Source of the DNA: JAKPPT01 sp964630305
GTDB taxonomy: Bacteria > Spirochaetota > Spirochaetia > Treponematales > UBA12059
Reading direction: 5' to 3'
Length of the DNA: 39,937 nt
Assembly: GCA_964630305.1 (NCBI GenBank)
Contig: CAZVTR010000021.1
Location: 1-39,937, forward strand
The notes beneath the pieces are model-generated. The model was not told the DNA's origin, ran no database searches, and saw nothing but the letters and a program-made list of their open reading frames with translations. The position numbers were made by a program, and so were the translations under genes. This document shows, one piece after another, positions 1 to 8,971 of this stretch. Positions within the stretch are counted from its first letter, which is position 1, and every line of letters starts with the position of its first letter.

Positions 1-37
1 TTAAGTTTAATATTGGGCTTGGGTATTACCAATATTT

Positions 38-637
38 TTAGTGCATTCCGGTATCGCACAGCGCATATGCAAGGGCTGCATGCCACGATGCTGTTTTATC
101 GTTTCGTGTTCTGCACTGACGTGTCGGTATAGGGCTTGTCGAAGGAAGGCGCAAAAAAAGCGCACCATACTGCTCACAAACAAATGCATCATAGACCATT
201 GCAGCATGAGTTTTAGAGTAAATAGTTTTTTTTACCAAATGTTTATACCTGCAATTTTTGCAAGCTAAGGTAAAGCTCGTGCTTCCATTACACAATACTG
301 TTTTTAATGATACAGCACTCACAAATAATCCGCACAGTGTATTGAGCGTTGGTTCAGATATTGCACTATCGCTGCTTCCTTCTCTCTGGCATGAAGCAAC
401 AATATCCCATAGCCCTATTTTATTGCTGGCAAGTATTTCTAATTTTTCTTGATACTTCACTGGTGCAGAAACTTGCAGAAATGTAAAAACAAGCTCCCAA
501 AAATGGTTTTTAGGATTCCCATAATATTCACGTTTTTCAAGCGATACTTTTCCAGGGAAGGAACCTAAAATTAAAACTCGTGTATCTGCTTGCACTATAG
601 GTAAAAAAGAAGTCATAGCTTGTTTTGTACTGTTCAT
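38..637 (-). CDS. Hypoxanthine-DNA glycosylase (deoxyinosine-excising, UDG superfamily family 6)
   Basis: The 199-residue product matches the family that cuts deaminated adenine (hypoxanthine) out of DNA. Near the N-terminus it has the uracil-glycosylase-fold signature LILGSFPG, followed by YYGNPKNHFW and GLWDIVASC. Near the C-terminus it has LPSTSP, which corresponds to the DNA-intercalation/active-site loop of the family. The length is typical, so the gene looks intact. The start at 637 is supported by an AGGA about 9 bases upstream. It lies 38 bases after the Rad50-like gene on the same strand and is probably the last gene of a three-gene DNA-repair operon. A generic uracil-DNA glycosylase is the alternative, but the YYGNPKN block favours the hypoxanthine-specific group. 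The catalytic specificity is inferred from the family. Confidence 0.85.
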   Translation of the reverse strand: MNSTKQAMTSFLPIVQADTRVLILGSFPGKVSLEKREYYGNPKNHFWELVFTFLQVSAPVKYQEKLEILASNKIGLWDIVASCQREGSSDSAISEPTLNTLCGLFVSAVSLKTVLCNGSTSFTLACKNCRYKHLVKKTIYSKTHAAMVYDAFVCEQYGALFLRLPSTSPIPTRQCRTRNDKTASWHAALAYALCDTGMH

Positions 638-675
638 GCTGCAAAATCCTATTGCATATATTGCAGTTTTTATAC

Positions 676-2889
676 TTATAAGTTATGCACAATCAGAGCA
701 TCTGGTTTCCATTGAGCTGTAATTGCTTTAACCACAGTTTCATCCTTAGTAAAAATTACATGCTGAAAGTTTGTAATTTCTTGAAACTTTTTTAGCATAG
801 CAACAGCAAGTTTGAGACGATCCGTATCAAGTGCTGTAAAGGGTTCATCCCATAAAAAGAAACCAGGATTTTGCCGTTTTTTCTGTTTTACGCGATTTCC
901 CAAGGCTGATTTTGGCAATGAATCTGCAGTGACACCTTCCTCCCAGAGATAGCTGCCAAGAAGCATCCGGAAACCCAAATAAAAAATATCCTGAGTGCCC
1001 TGTGATAATAGGTTAACCGGACGAACTTCATTCTTGATATCCGGCATTTTTATTTTTTCAGGATCAACATCTGATACTGCAATATTCCTAAATGCTGGAA
1101 CAATATCAGCAAAATAGTTTTGCAAATCTTCTTCAATAAAACTGAGCTCCTGTTTCATTGTATGGGCTATTGCTTGTAAGATGTCTAAAACAATTGCAAG
1201 CGCTTCATTTTCTTTATTCAGTTTATCAAGCTGCTCTTGTACTTTTTTCAATTCACTAACAGCCTTGTCATGTGCTGCAGTAACTTGATCAAAACCAGCT
1301 AATAATTTTATGAGCTCTGTTTGTTTTTGACCTAATGTGTCTTTTTGCTGATTTACCTTAGTTTGTTTGTCTGCAAGATCTTTTTTTATTCTTTCAAGCT
1401 CTGTTATTTCCTTTTTAATACTGGATAGCTGTGCAGACATCCCTGTCGCACTGTTTTGTATCTGCGGAAGCATTTTCACTGCACGTTTAACAGCTTGCAT
1501 TATTAGTAAAAGATTCTCATCATCATTATTCGTACTAGAACTAGAATATGTAATAGGTATTCCTGCCGCATTAAAATCTTTTATGGGAACTGTTTCTATT
1601 GCTGTTTGATATAAAGTTTTTAACTCAAAACTGATTGCGGTTTTCTCAGAACAAAATTTTCTAAGGGCTTGCTCATGAGGTAAATTCAATTTGCGCAGCA
1701 ATTCCTCTTTTTGTTTTTGAACAGCTTCAAGTTTTTCCAAATGCTCAGAAAGACCGCTATGCCGTATTTCTTCTTCCAGCAATGTTGCTTGCTTTTGTAC
1801 ATCTTTTAAGTTCTTGATAGAATCATTTTCAAAGATTCGTTGCATTTCAGCTATGTAACTATTACGTTTAAAATAGTTTATGAGAATAAGCACTCCGGCA
1901 ATAGCCAGACAAATAAAGCCAGCTATTATTCCAATAATTGCTTTTAAGATTGCTCCTAAAACCAGCAATCCAAACCCTAAAAGACCTGCAATAATACTGA
2001 TACTTGCAAACACTGAAAGTGATTTTATTTTAGGAATAATGTATTTATAATTTTTAATTTTATCTTCTTTTTTTTGATTTTCCTCTTTCTTTTTTTCTAT
2101 GACTTCGCGCAGACTTGCTTCTGTATTTAATATATCTTCAACATGCAGCAGATCTACATCGCCATAATCACGCTCATACTTATGTTTTTTTTCAATATAC
2201 TGTTCCGCTCGCTCTAGCCAGGCTTGTGCTTTTTCCTGCAACAAAACATTAGAAAGCGTGTTCTCTTGTTCTTTTAATGATGCAAGACGCTCTTCAATAG
2301 TTTCTATGTTTTGTTTTATGCTGGAAAGTTCATTACTAATTCTTTTTATGCTAATCTGATTGTTTTTATATGCAAGTGCATTTTCTGTGTAACTATTTAA
2401 TATATTTTCAGCATTTTTGATTTCATTTTCTAGATTTTTTGCTGTTGCATTGCATTCACTAATCCTATAGCCGTATGAGTTTTTTGCTCTGCTTCCAGTA
2501 TCTCTTGTTATTTCTTCTATTAGGGATTCAACATTTAAGGCTGTCTCTAAAAGTTTAGATTTTATAATGCCCGTATTTGCAGAACCTGAAAAATCGATTT
2601 GTATTTTGCTAGAACGCACAACATAAAAATTTTCAAGTTCTGCAAGGGATAATGACTTTTCCAATATCGATGGGTTTATGCTAACACGATAGCAGCTCCC
2701 ATAACGATTGTTAAGCATTTGAACAATGCTGCTGTTAATCTGTTTATCGAGCAATGCAAGAAATAATGCATCAAGAATAGTTGTTTTGCCAGACTCATTT
2801 TTGCCCCAGAATACCGTACATGGTTTAAAATCGAATTTTGCATTGCTAAATCGTCCAAAGTTCTGGAGTTGTAGTGTTTCAAGTATCAT
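676..2889 (-). CDS. Rad50/SbcC-like ATPase with a transmembrane hairpin (YhaN-type)
   Basis: This 737-residue SMC/Rad50-type ATPase has a Walker A motif GKNESGKTT at residues 29-37, an ABC signature LSQGTQD at 628-634, and a Walker B WDEP at 680-683 followed by a D-loop. The middle is mostly charged coiled coil. No CxxC zinc hook is visible. Instead, residues about 286-341 form two closely spaced hydrophobic segments, as in Bacillus YhaN, which suggests membrane attachment. The family pairs with an Mre11-like nuclease, and exactly such a gene lies 34 bases upstream (YhaO-YhaN arrangement). An AAGGT upstream of 2889 supports the start. The protein is shorter than Bacillus YhaN (over 900 residues). 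A role in processing DNA ends at the membrane is inferred from the family. Confidence 0.82.
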   Translation of the reverse strand: MILETLQLQNFGRFSNAKFDFKPCTVFWGKNESGKTTILDALFLALLDKQINSSIVQMLNNRYGSCYRVSINPSILEKSLSLAELENFYVVRSSKIQIDFSGSANTGIIKSKLLETALNVESLIEEITRDTGSRAKNSYGYRISECNATAKNLENEIKNAENILNSYTENALAYKNNQISIKRISNELSSIKQNIETIEERLASLKEQENTLSNVLLQEKAQAWLERAEQYIEKKHKYERDYGDVDLLHVEDILNTEASLREVIEKKKEENQKKEDKIKNYKYIIPKIKSLSVFASISIIAGLLGFGLLVLGAILKAIIGIIAGFICLAIAGVLILINYFKRNSYIAEMQRIFENDSIKNLKDVQKQATLLEEEIRHSGLSEHLEKLEAVQKQKEELLRKLNLPHEQALRKFCSEKTAISFELKTLYQTAIETVPIKDFNAAGIPITYSSSSTNNDDENLLLIMQAVKRAVKMLPQIQNSATGMSAQLSSIKKEITELERIKKDLADKQTKVNQQKDTLGQKQTELIKLLAGFDQVTAAHDKAVSELKKVQEQLDKLNKENEALAIVLDILQAIAHTMKQELSFIEEDLQNYFADIVPAFRNIAVSDVDPEKIKMPDIKNEVRPVNLLSQGTQDIFYLGFRMLLGSYLWEEGVTADSLPKSALGNRVKQKKRQNPGFFLWDEPFTALDTDRLKLAVAMLKKFQEITNFQHVIFTKDETVVKAITAQWKPDALIVHNL

Positions 2890-2923
2890 CGTACTACCTT
2901 CTTCTTGCTATTATATACTTATG

Positions 2924-3991
2924 TTAGTTTTTCTTTTTTATAATTCGTTCAATAAAAAGACGCCGCGCGCAGTCATAGATTTCACTTTTTTGCGGATTAC
3001 TTTGCTTTTGCTTTTCTAATTCTCTACTAAACGCTTCCCATACCGGATTCTCTTCCAACAAGGATGTTGTAATAAGGTTACTTGCATTGATAGTAAACTT
3101 TATGCAGCCAGGCTGCAGAATATCACTCACTTTCCTGATGAGCTCCTCGCGTTTCGTATCATTTTGTACCACACCGTACATATCAACATCGACATACTGA
3201 TACGGTTTTGCATCTACGCGAAAATCGGGCAGTGCATTTTCAACAAATAGGTTTATTTTTGTATAGGTTCCTCCGGAGACGAGCTCAATAAACTCTACCG
3301 CATCAGTCTGAGTATCATATATAATAAAACCGTGCTTATCGATTTCTCCTCTTCGCCAGATTCGTGCCGAACCAGGATAAGCATAGGTATTAGTAGTAAT
3401 AGTTTTATGAATATGGCCAAGCAGCATGAAATCAGCATCAAAAATTTTCTCAAATCCTTTTGGAAACAAGCAGGTTTCTTCCTCTTCGCAAACAGCAACA
3501 TCTGCATGTGTCCCATGAGCTAAAATAATCCGCTTGGTTGCCTTTTCTGGGAGACTCGCATATGCATACCACTCCGGATGCTCAAGATACGGTATGGCAA
3601 TAAGCTCAAACTCATTGTTTTTTGTATATGATAATGGGTTTGTCGGCTTTTCATTTTCTTGAGATCTCCTGTCATAAACGAGCGTCGTTTTTTTGCCAAA
3701 ATGTAAATTCTCTAATGAAGTTGCTGACAATGTCTCGTTTGTATTTTTTATATCATGATTTCCTGCAATCCAAATTACCATTTCGATTTTTGATGTATCA
3801 ATCAGTGCAGCATAATCGTTTCGGAGCTCTATTGCGTCGTCTAAAGAATTAAAAAGATCACCGCCAATGAATAAGATTGATGCCTTGCTCTCAGCTTTTT
3901 TAACAAGCTCGGTGAGCACATCTAAGCTCCATTTTTTTTCACCATTTGAAAGATGTAAATCTGCGCACATTGCAATTTTCATAAAAGGCAT
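2924..3991 (-). CDS. Mre11/SbcD-like metallophosphoesterase (YhaO-type DNA nuclease)
   Basis: The 355-residue calcineurin-like phosphoesterase carries the full set of metal-binding motifs: D11-x-H13 in CADLHL, GGD (D45), GNHD (N78, H79), HGTH (H159) and GHIHK near residue 195. In the Mre11/SbcD family these residues hold two Mn ions for exonuclease and endonuclease activity. It is first in the minus-strand repair operon and lies just upstream of its likely partner ATPase. The start is uncertain: ATG at 3991 or ATG at 3982 (three codons shorter) are both possible, and neither has a clear Shine-Dalgarno. It diverges from the cobalamin-protein gene with only 42 bases between the two starts. SbcD proper is the alternative, but the partner gene's membrane hairpin favours the YhaO type. 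Confidence 0.85.
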   Translation of the reverse strand: MPFMKIAMCADLHLSNGEKKWSLDVLTELVKKAESKASILFIGGDLFNSLDDAIELRNDYAALIDTSKIEMVIWIAGNHDIKNTNETLSATSLENLHFGKKTTLVYDRRSQENEKPTNPLSYTKNNEFELIAIPYLEHPEWYAYASLPEKATKRIILAHGTHADVAVCEEEETCLFPKGFEKIFDADFMLLGHIHKTITTNTYAYPGSARIWRRGEIDKHGFIIYDTQTDAVEFIELVSGGTYTKINLFVENALPDFRVDAKPYQYVDVDMYGVVQNDTKREELIRKVSDILQPGCIKFTINASNLITTSLLEENPVWEAFSRELEKQKQSNPQKSEIYDCARRLFIERIIKKKN

Positions 3992-4033
3992 TATACTCTA
4001 AAATATGAGCTTTCGCTATAGCAGAGGATATTT

Positions 4034-5041
4034 ATGAATGATATTTATTATATTGTAAAGTCAAGAGTATACGAGTTTGCTCAATATGCTGTAGAAGAAC
4101 AATATAAAATGCAGCCAGCATGGACCAGCTACGGCAGTGCCGGATACATTAGAGCGCTTGAAGATTCCCGCTATCATATGCTGATGCTTGCTTCTTCATA
4201 TGCGCTTGATAATGTTCACATGCTTGAAAACTATTTTAGCTGGCTTGATATTCTATTTAAACGTCTTAAACTTCCTGCTAATGCCGCTATCGATTCGCTT
4301 ACTACTGCAGCTGATATTATCGATACGAAATTGCGTCTTAATGATGCTATGAAAAACTTTGTAGCAGAAGTATCACAGAATGCTCATGATATTAGTTCAG
4401 AATCTTTGTCGCAGCTTTCTGAGCAAGCTCAAAAATATTATACCTTTATCACAACAGGAAACCAACGGCACGCAGTGAATTATATATTAGATGTTTACAA
4501 ACAAGGTATGCCTATTATTGAAATCTACAATACAATTTTTATACCAATACAAAGTTTAATCGGGAAACTATGGCATAAGGGATCTATTTCTGTCGGTGAA
4601 GAACATTATTGCACAGCTGTTACCCAGCTCGCGCTTGCAAACCTCTATCAGTTTTTCTTTACTGGAGAAAAAAAACAGCGTAAACTAATTGCAGCTGCAG
4701 TATCAGGTGAATTACATGAACTTCCAATAAGGTTTCTTGCAGATGTATTTGAAATGCATAACTGGGCTACTCACTATTACGGAGCAAGCACACCGCTTCC
4801 GGCATTACTGCAGGCAGTCAATGAACACAAACCAGATTTATTGTGCATATCGGTAACTATGCCGTTTTTAGTTCCTGAATTAACTGAATACATAACAACA
4901 ATAAAAAAATCATTTACAATTCCAATAATGGTAGGCGGACGGCCTTTCTCTTTAAATCCAGAACTCTATAAAGCTGTCGGTGCTGATGCAACCGCAGAAA
5001 CTGCACTGCTTGCACTGAAAACGGCTGAAACGCTATTATAA
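4034..5041 (+). CDS. Cobalamin-binding sensor protein with Wx9EH motif
   Basis: This 335-residue protein has three parts. Residues 1 to about 115 are an unrecognised, mostly helical region. A four-helix cobalamin cap follows, with W180, then nine residues, then E190-H191. A Rossmann-type B12-binding domain from about residue 220 carries E226-x-H228, then an S-x-T in CISVTMPF and a VGG near the C-terminus. The Wx9EH motif is the hallmark of CarH/AerR-type cobalamin sensors, where the cap covers the upper face of adenosylcobalamin; H228 would be the lower cobalt ligand. The usual glycine of E/DxHxxG is proline here (P231). There is no MerR-type DNA-binding domain, so any signal probably passes to a partner. 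The best candidate is the histidine kinase starting 16 bases downstream. Methyltransferase corrinoid protein is an alternative, less likely because no methyltransferase gene is nearby. Light sensing is inference. Confidence 0.8.
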   Translation: MNDIYYIVKSRVYEFAQYAVEEQYKMQPAWTSYGSAGYIRALEDSRYHMLMLASSYALDNVHMLENYFSWLDILFKRLKLPANAAIDSLTTAADIIDTKLRLNDAMKNFVAEVSQNAHDISSESLSQLSEQAQKYYTFITTGNQRHAVNYILDVYKQGMPIIEIYNTIFIPIQSLIGKLWHKGSISVGEEHYCTAVTQLALANLYQFFFTGEKKQRKLIAAAVSGELHELPIRFLADVFEMHNWATHYYGASTPLPALLQAVNEHKPDLLCISVTMPFLVPELTEYITTIKKSFTIPIMVGGRPFSLNPELYKAVGADATAETALLALKTAETLL

Positions 5042-5057
5042 ATATAGGAATATCCTT

Positions 5058-5903
5058 ATGAATGATTTACAAGAAAATCAAGCTTCCAATAAAAATCAAA
5101 TCGAAACCTATCTTAATGAAATTAGCAAATTAAATAATGAGCTCGTTAATATGCAGCGAGAGCTAAGCGCTAGCAATGCATCACTCGCAAAGGCAATTGA
5201 GCTGAAAAATCGTTTTGTCGGAATGGTTGTGCATGACTTAAGAAATCCGCTTACCATAATTAGCATGTATGCACAAACTATTAAAAGCAGAATTGATGAG
5301 CCAAAGCTTATTGAAGAATGTGTTACTGTCATTGAACATTCAGCAGATTTTATGGCCGAACTCATAGAGAGCCTCCTCGACACCACAAGTCTTGAATCCG
5401 GTTCTTTTAGCATCACCTTTTATAAAAACAACATTACAGAACTAATGAATACTATTATAAAAAAAATGCAGCCAATCGCAAATAATCGTTCTATACTTAT
5501 GCAAGCTCACCTAGCAAACATTGAACCATTTTACTTTGATGCATTCAGAATAGAACAAGCAATTACAAATATTATCAGCAATGCACTAAAGTATACTCCT
5601 AAAAATGGCAATGTTCAGATTTCGTTAAGCGAAAATGGTGAAACAGTTATAATTACTGTCAAAGATACCGGCATAGGTATTCCAGAAGAAGAACAGCATA
5701 AAATATTTACTTTTTTCGGAAGGACCACAAACCGAAGCCCACATGGAGATAAATCGGTTGGTCTTGGGCTTGCATTGTGCAAACACATTATTGAAGCTCA
5801 CGAGGGAACCATCAATCTTACAAGCAAACCTAATGAGGGGACTACTGTAACTATTCTATTACCCAAAATACCTCGAAAAGCAATGGACAGCACAGACAAA
5901 TGA
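5058..5903 (+). CDS. Soluble sensor histidine kinase
   Basis: The 281-residue cytoplasmic kinase has an N-terminal coiled coil (about residues 12-50) and no membrane segment or PAS domain. It then has a HisKA H-box with H59 in VVHDLRNPL, an N-box ITNIISNALKYTP, G1 DTGIGIP, F-box FTFFGR and G2 SVGLGLALC. All residues needed for autophosphorylation are visible. The lack of its own sensor domain fits input from the cobalamin-binding protein encoded immediately upstream. Its stop TGA overlaps the aroB start (ATGA at 5900-5903), so it is translationally coupled to the shikimate genes. No response regulator lies in the operon, so its phosphotransfer target is unknown. Confidence 0.9.
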   Translation: MNDLQENQASNKNQIETYLNEISKLNNELVNMQRELSASNASLAKAIELKNRFVGMVVHDLRNPLTIISMYAQTIKSRIDEPKLIEECVTVIEHSADFMAELIESLLDTTSLESGSFSITFYKNNITELMNTIIKKMQPIANNRSILMQAHLANIEPFYFDAFRIEQAITNIISNALKYTPKNGNVQISLSENGETVIITVKDTGIGIPEEEQHKIFTFFGRTTNRSPHGDKSVGLGLALCKHIIEAHEGTINLTSKPNEGTTVTILLPKIPRKAMDSTDK

Positions 5904-6892
5904 AATTGCTTCCCTTTCCTTCATATGCCTACGCATCCGTACATGAAATTTTAAATAAACAACGCTGTGCAATTATTATTGACAAGCACATCAGCAAGGT
6001 ATATCAATTGCCATTCCCAAGAGAGAGTATCCTCATGCTTCCTCAAGGCGAGGGAGTTAAAAGCCTTGCATGCGTTAAGAAAATTATAAAAAAAATTACA
6101 GATGCAAACTTTGATCGAACATGCTGTCTTATTGGCATAGGCGGCGGAGCACTCTGTGACTTAGTAGGATTTTCAGCATCGATATATATGCGCGGTATTT
6201 CGGCAGTGTATGTACCAACCACATTATTAGCACAAGTTGACGCAGCATATGGAGGAAAAACAGCAATTAATTTTATGGGAATAAAAAACCTGCTTGGAAC
6301 ATTTCATAATCCTGATAAAATCATCTCCGACAGCGCATTTATAAAAAGCCAGAACACCTGCGAATATTATTCTGGTTTAGGTGAAGTCCTTAAATATGCC
6401 ATTGGTTTTGACAGTGAATTATTTTTTACTCTAGAAACCAACTATAAATCAATTCTTGATCGGAACACTCAAGTATTAAATACTATCATTAATACATGCG
6501 TTACAATTAAAAACTCAGTTGTTACCAACGATATGTTTGACACGGATGTACGCAAAAAACTTAATTTAGGGCACACATTTGGTCATGCATATGAGTATGC
6601 CCTTAACCTGCCGCATGGCTATGCAGTAGCACTTGGAATTATTGCAGCATCAGTACTTTCTAAAAACATAGGCATTCTGCCAGAAAGTGATTTTATTAAA
6701 ATTATTGATATTATGAAGCTCTACGGTTTTAGTGCCAGCCTTCCCGCTCTAACAAAAAAAATTCAGAACCTGCTTATGCATGATAAAAAAATTAAGAGCA
6801 GCACTGTTGATTTTGTCGTTATTGAAAAAATAGGAAAAACCAGTATTATGAACCTTGAGCTTACTAAAGTTCTGGAAATCGTTTATGGATAA
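5900..6892 (+). CDS. aroB: 3-dehydroquinate synthase
   Basis: AroB converts DAHP to 3-dehydroquinate, the second step of the shikimate pathway. Visible signatures are the NAD-binding GIGGGALCDLVGF, PTTLLAQVDAAYGGKT, the metal-ligand segment GEVLKYAIG, GHTFGHAYEYAL and LPHGYAVALG. Together these give the Glu and two His zinc ligands. At 330 residues it is slightly shorter than usual (about 350-370), mainly at the N-terminus. It starts inside the kinase stop codon and its own end overlaps aroK by 8 bases, so it belongs to the same transcription unit. Confidence 0.94.
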   Translation: MKLLPFPSYAYASVHEILNKQRCAIIIDKHISKVYQLPFPRESILMLPQGEGVKSLACVKKIIKKITDANFDRTCCLIGIGGGALCDLVGFSASIYMRGISAVYVPTTLLAQVDAAYGGKTAINFMGIKNLLGTFHNPDKIISDSAFIKSQNTCEYYSGLGEVLKYAIGFDSELFFTLETNYKSILDRNTQVLNTIINTCVTIKNSVVTNDMFDTDVRKKLNLGHTFGHAYEYALNLPHGYAVALGIIAASVLSKNIGILPESDFIKIIDIMKLYGFSASLPALTKKIQNLLMHDKKIKSSTVDFVVIEKIGKTSIMNLELTKVLEIVYG

Positions 6893-7535
6893 GCTTTATT
6901 GCAAAATCCTCATGCACATTAGATATAAGTCTCGCAAAGTATTCGCTCGGCCATATTCCATAAAGCGAAAACATACTCCCAAATATTTTTTTATTTGCAT
7001 AATTGGTTTTATGGGAAGCGGAAAAACAACCCTTGGCAAAAAATTAGCATTATTATCTGACAGTATTTTTTTAGATACCGATTCTCTTATTGAAGAACAA
7101 GAGCAAATGAGTATAGCTTCAATTTTTGAAACTAGAGGCGAGCAATACTTTAGAACTCAAGAGTATACTATATTAAAATCAATTTTAACCCAAACTGATT
7201 TATATTGCACAAATCTTACTATTGGTTCAAATCAAAATAAAAACAAACTACAAAATAAAATTATAATTATTTCACTTGGTGGCGGAACCATACAATCAAA
7301 ACGAATAAGAAAACTTCTCTCATGCAATAAAAATAAAACACTCCTTCTCTGGCTGTCATGCCCCCTGCCAATTATCACGCAAAGACTTGTTCATACAAAT
7401 AACAGACCGCTCTTTAATACTTTTAAGAATACTGGAAAACTAAAGCAATTATACAAAAGACGTTTACACCTCTATAAACTTTGTAAAGAGGTAACACTGT
7501 ATCAAAACCATATAGATAATCAGGGTACTTCATGA
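6885..7535 (+). CDS. aroK: Shikimate kinase
   Basis: AroK phosphorylates shikimate using ATP. The P-loop is GFMGSGKTT, followed by the shikimate-binding DTDSLIEE, the ETRGEQYFR segment, the glycine triplet in SLGGGT, and the lid arginine in NRPLF. I place the start at ATG 6885, which overlaps the end of aroB and has GGA upstream, giving 216 residues. A longer frame opens at 6855 inside aroB, and an internal ATG lies at 6912. About 45 lysine-rich residues precede the P-loop, and a polar Asn/Lys-rich insert sits just before the GGG motif; both are longer than in the usual 160-180 residue enzymes. The stop overlaps the aroA start (ATGA). Confidence 0.9.
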   Translation: MDKLYCKILMHIRYKSRKVFARPYSIKRKHTPKYFFICIIGFMGSGKTTLGKKLALLSDSIFLDTDSLIEEQEQMSIASIFETRGEQYFRTQEYTILKSILTQTDLYCTNLTIGSNQNKNKLQNKIIIISLGGGTIQSKRIRKLLSCNKNKTLLLWLSCPLPIITQRLVHTNNRPLFNTFKNTGKLKQLYKRRLHLYKLCKEVTLYQNHIDNQGTS

Positions 7536-8971
7536 CAGGATACACAATGATTATATGCAGGCATTTTACTCCGCAGGGAATGATATCGGTGCCACCTTCA
7601 AAAAGCATTGCACAGCGCGTTCTCATGCTCGCAAGCATTGCCTCAACACCATCAGAGGTAGAAAATATTGGTTCAAGCGCTGATGTTACTGCCTGTATCG
7701 ATGCACTTAAGAGTATTGGAGCAAAAATTATTAACAACACAACAGATCAGAAGCTGCAAACTCAAAATTTTACTGACAAGCAAAACTTATCAAAAACAAA
7801 GACATCAGTAAAAATCATTCCTATTGATATTGAAAATCCAATCATCCCTATGACTATCAATGCGCATGAATCAGCCACAGTGGCACGAATGCTTTCCTGT
7901 ATACTTCCTGGATTGTATGCCAAACTCCAGAGTAGTGCCGAAATCTGTTCTGCCATAATTACAGGGACAGGCACCTTACTAAAACGACCAATGGATAAAA
8001 CCGCTAAATTCCTTAAAGCTCTGGGAATTACAGTCTCCCTGGATAAAGATCGCTGGCTTCCCATGAGGTTACAAGGCATTTATAAACCTGGTTCATATAA
8101 TATTGACACACTGGACAGCTCTCAACCCGTTTCTGGAGCTATTATCGGATTATCATTGCTTTATAATGACAGTGAAATTTTTATAAGGGAACAACCAAGC
8201 ATTCCTTATGTTTTGCTCACCGCGCATCTTGCAAATCAATTTGGAGCACAGATTACATATGATAAACAAAATACTCTCTGGCACATTAAAGGAGTAGGTT
8301 CACTCCAGGGTATTAACTGCACAATTGAGGGCGATTGGAGCTCCGCATCGCTCTGGCTTGCAGCGGCAGCGTTACATGGTTCAATTACCATTGACAATCT
8401 TAACATTACAAGCAATCAGCCTGACAGACAACTATTAGAACTGCTTACTCGCTACGGCGCCGATATTACGGTAACAGCACCTAAGAGTTCAAATGAATTA
8501 CCTCAACCTGCCGCAACCACCTTCAGAAGTGAATCTCTTTCCATAACAGCACATACTCGTAATGCATTTATATTTAATTGCAGGGACACGCCAGATTTGT
8601 TTCCAGCAGCCTGTCTGCTTGCAGCAGGATGCATAGAAACAAGCTCAATATACGGAATAGAAAATCTTACAGGGAAAGAAAGCAACAGGGTGGAAGCAAT
8701 AGTGACTATTCTTGAAAAGCTCGGTGCATCCTGTTCGCTTACTGAGAGTGCACTTAAAATAACAGGCTGTTCTCAGTTTACGAGTGCAGAACTTGTACTT
8801 CCTCCGGATCATCGAATTTGTATGTTTGCCTTGCTTGCTGCTTGCAATCTTGCACACAATGCGTCATTGCAGCTTACTATTGCCAACGGTGCTTCATTTG
8901 AAGATGTAATTGCAAAATCGTACCCTGACTTTATCAATCACTATGAGCGTATTGGAGGCTTACTGTCATGA
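7532..8971 (+). CDS. aroA: 3-phosphoshikimate 1-carboxyvinyltransferase (EPSP synthase)
   Basis: AroA joins PEP to shikimate-3-phosphate. Recognisable blocks are VPPSKSIAQR near residue 25, the PEP loop HESATVARML (residues 112-121), SSQPVSGA, EGDWSSASLW, PDLFPAACLLAA, ESNRVEAI and the C-terminal DHRICM. The product is 479 residues, longer than the usual 430. The excess is mainly a polar insert around residues 70-105. The glycine of the usual NxGTxxR loop is alanine (A115), the position linked to glyphosate insensitivity in some EPSP synthases. The start at 7532 overlaps the aroK stop; ATG 7547 is an alternative. It overlaps aroC by ATGA. Confidence 0.92.
   Translation: MTGYTMIICRHFTPQGMISVPPSKSIAQRVLMLASIASTPSEVENIGSSADVTACIDALKSIGAKIINNTTDQKLQTQNFTDKQNLSKTKTSVKIIPIDIENPIIPMTINAHESATVARMLSCILPGLYAKLQSSAEICSAIITGTGTLLKRPMDKTAKFLKALGITVSLDKDRWLPMRLQGIYKPGSYNIDTLDSSQPVSGAIIGLSLLYNDSEIFIREQPSIPYVLLTAHLANQFGAQITYDKQNTLWHIKGVGSLQGINCTIEGDWSSASLWLAAAALHGSITIDNLNITSNQPDRQLLELLTRYGADITVTAPKSSNELPQPAATTFRSESLSITAHTRNAFIFNCRDTPDLFPAACLLAAGCIETSSIYGIENLTGKESNRVEAIVTILEKLGASCSLTESALKITGCSQFTSAELVLPPDHRICMFALLAACNLAHNASLQLTIANGASFEDVIAKSYPDFINHYERIGGLLS

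Noticed and set aside
1..37. Possible tail of another gene at the left edge
   Set aside because: The stretch is too short and shows no codon pattern that can be assigned; left undescribed.
4034..5041. Methanol or methylamine corrinoid protein
   Set aside because: The Wx9EH cap, the unusual N-terminal region and the adjacent kinase fit a sensor better, and no methyltransferase or reactivase gene is nearby.
6855..6884. Upstream extension of aroK inside aroB
   Set aside because: ATG 6885 overlaps the aroB stop closely and has a GGA upstream; the extension reads through aroB codons in another frame.
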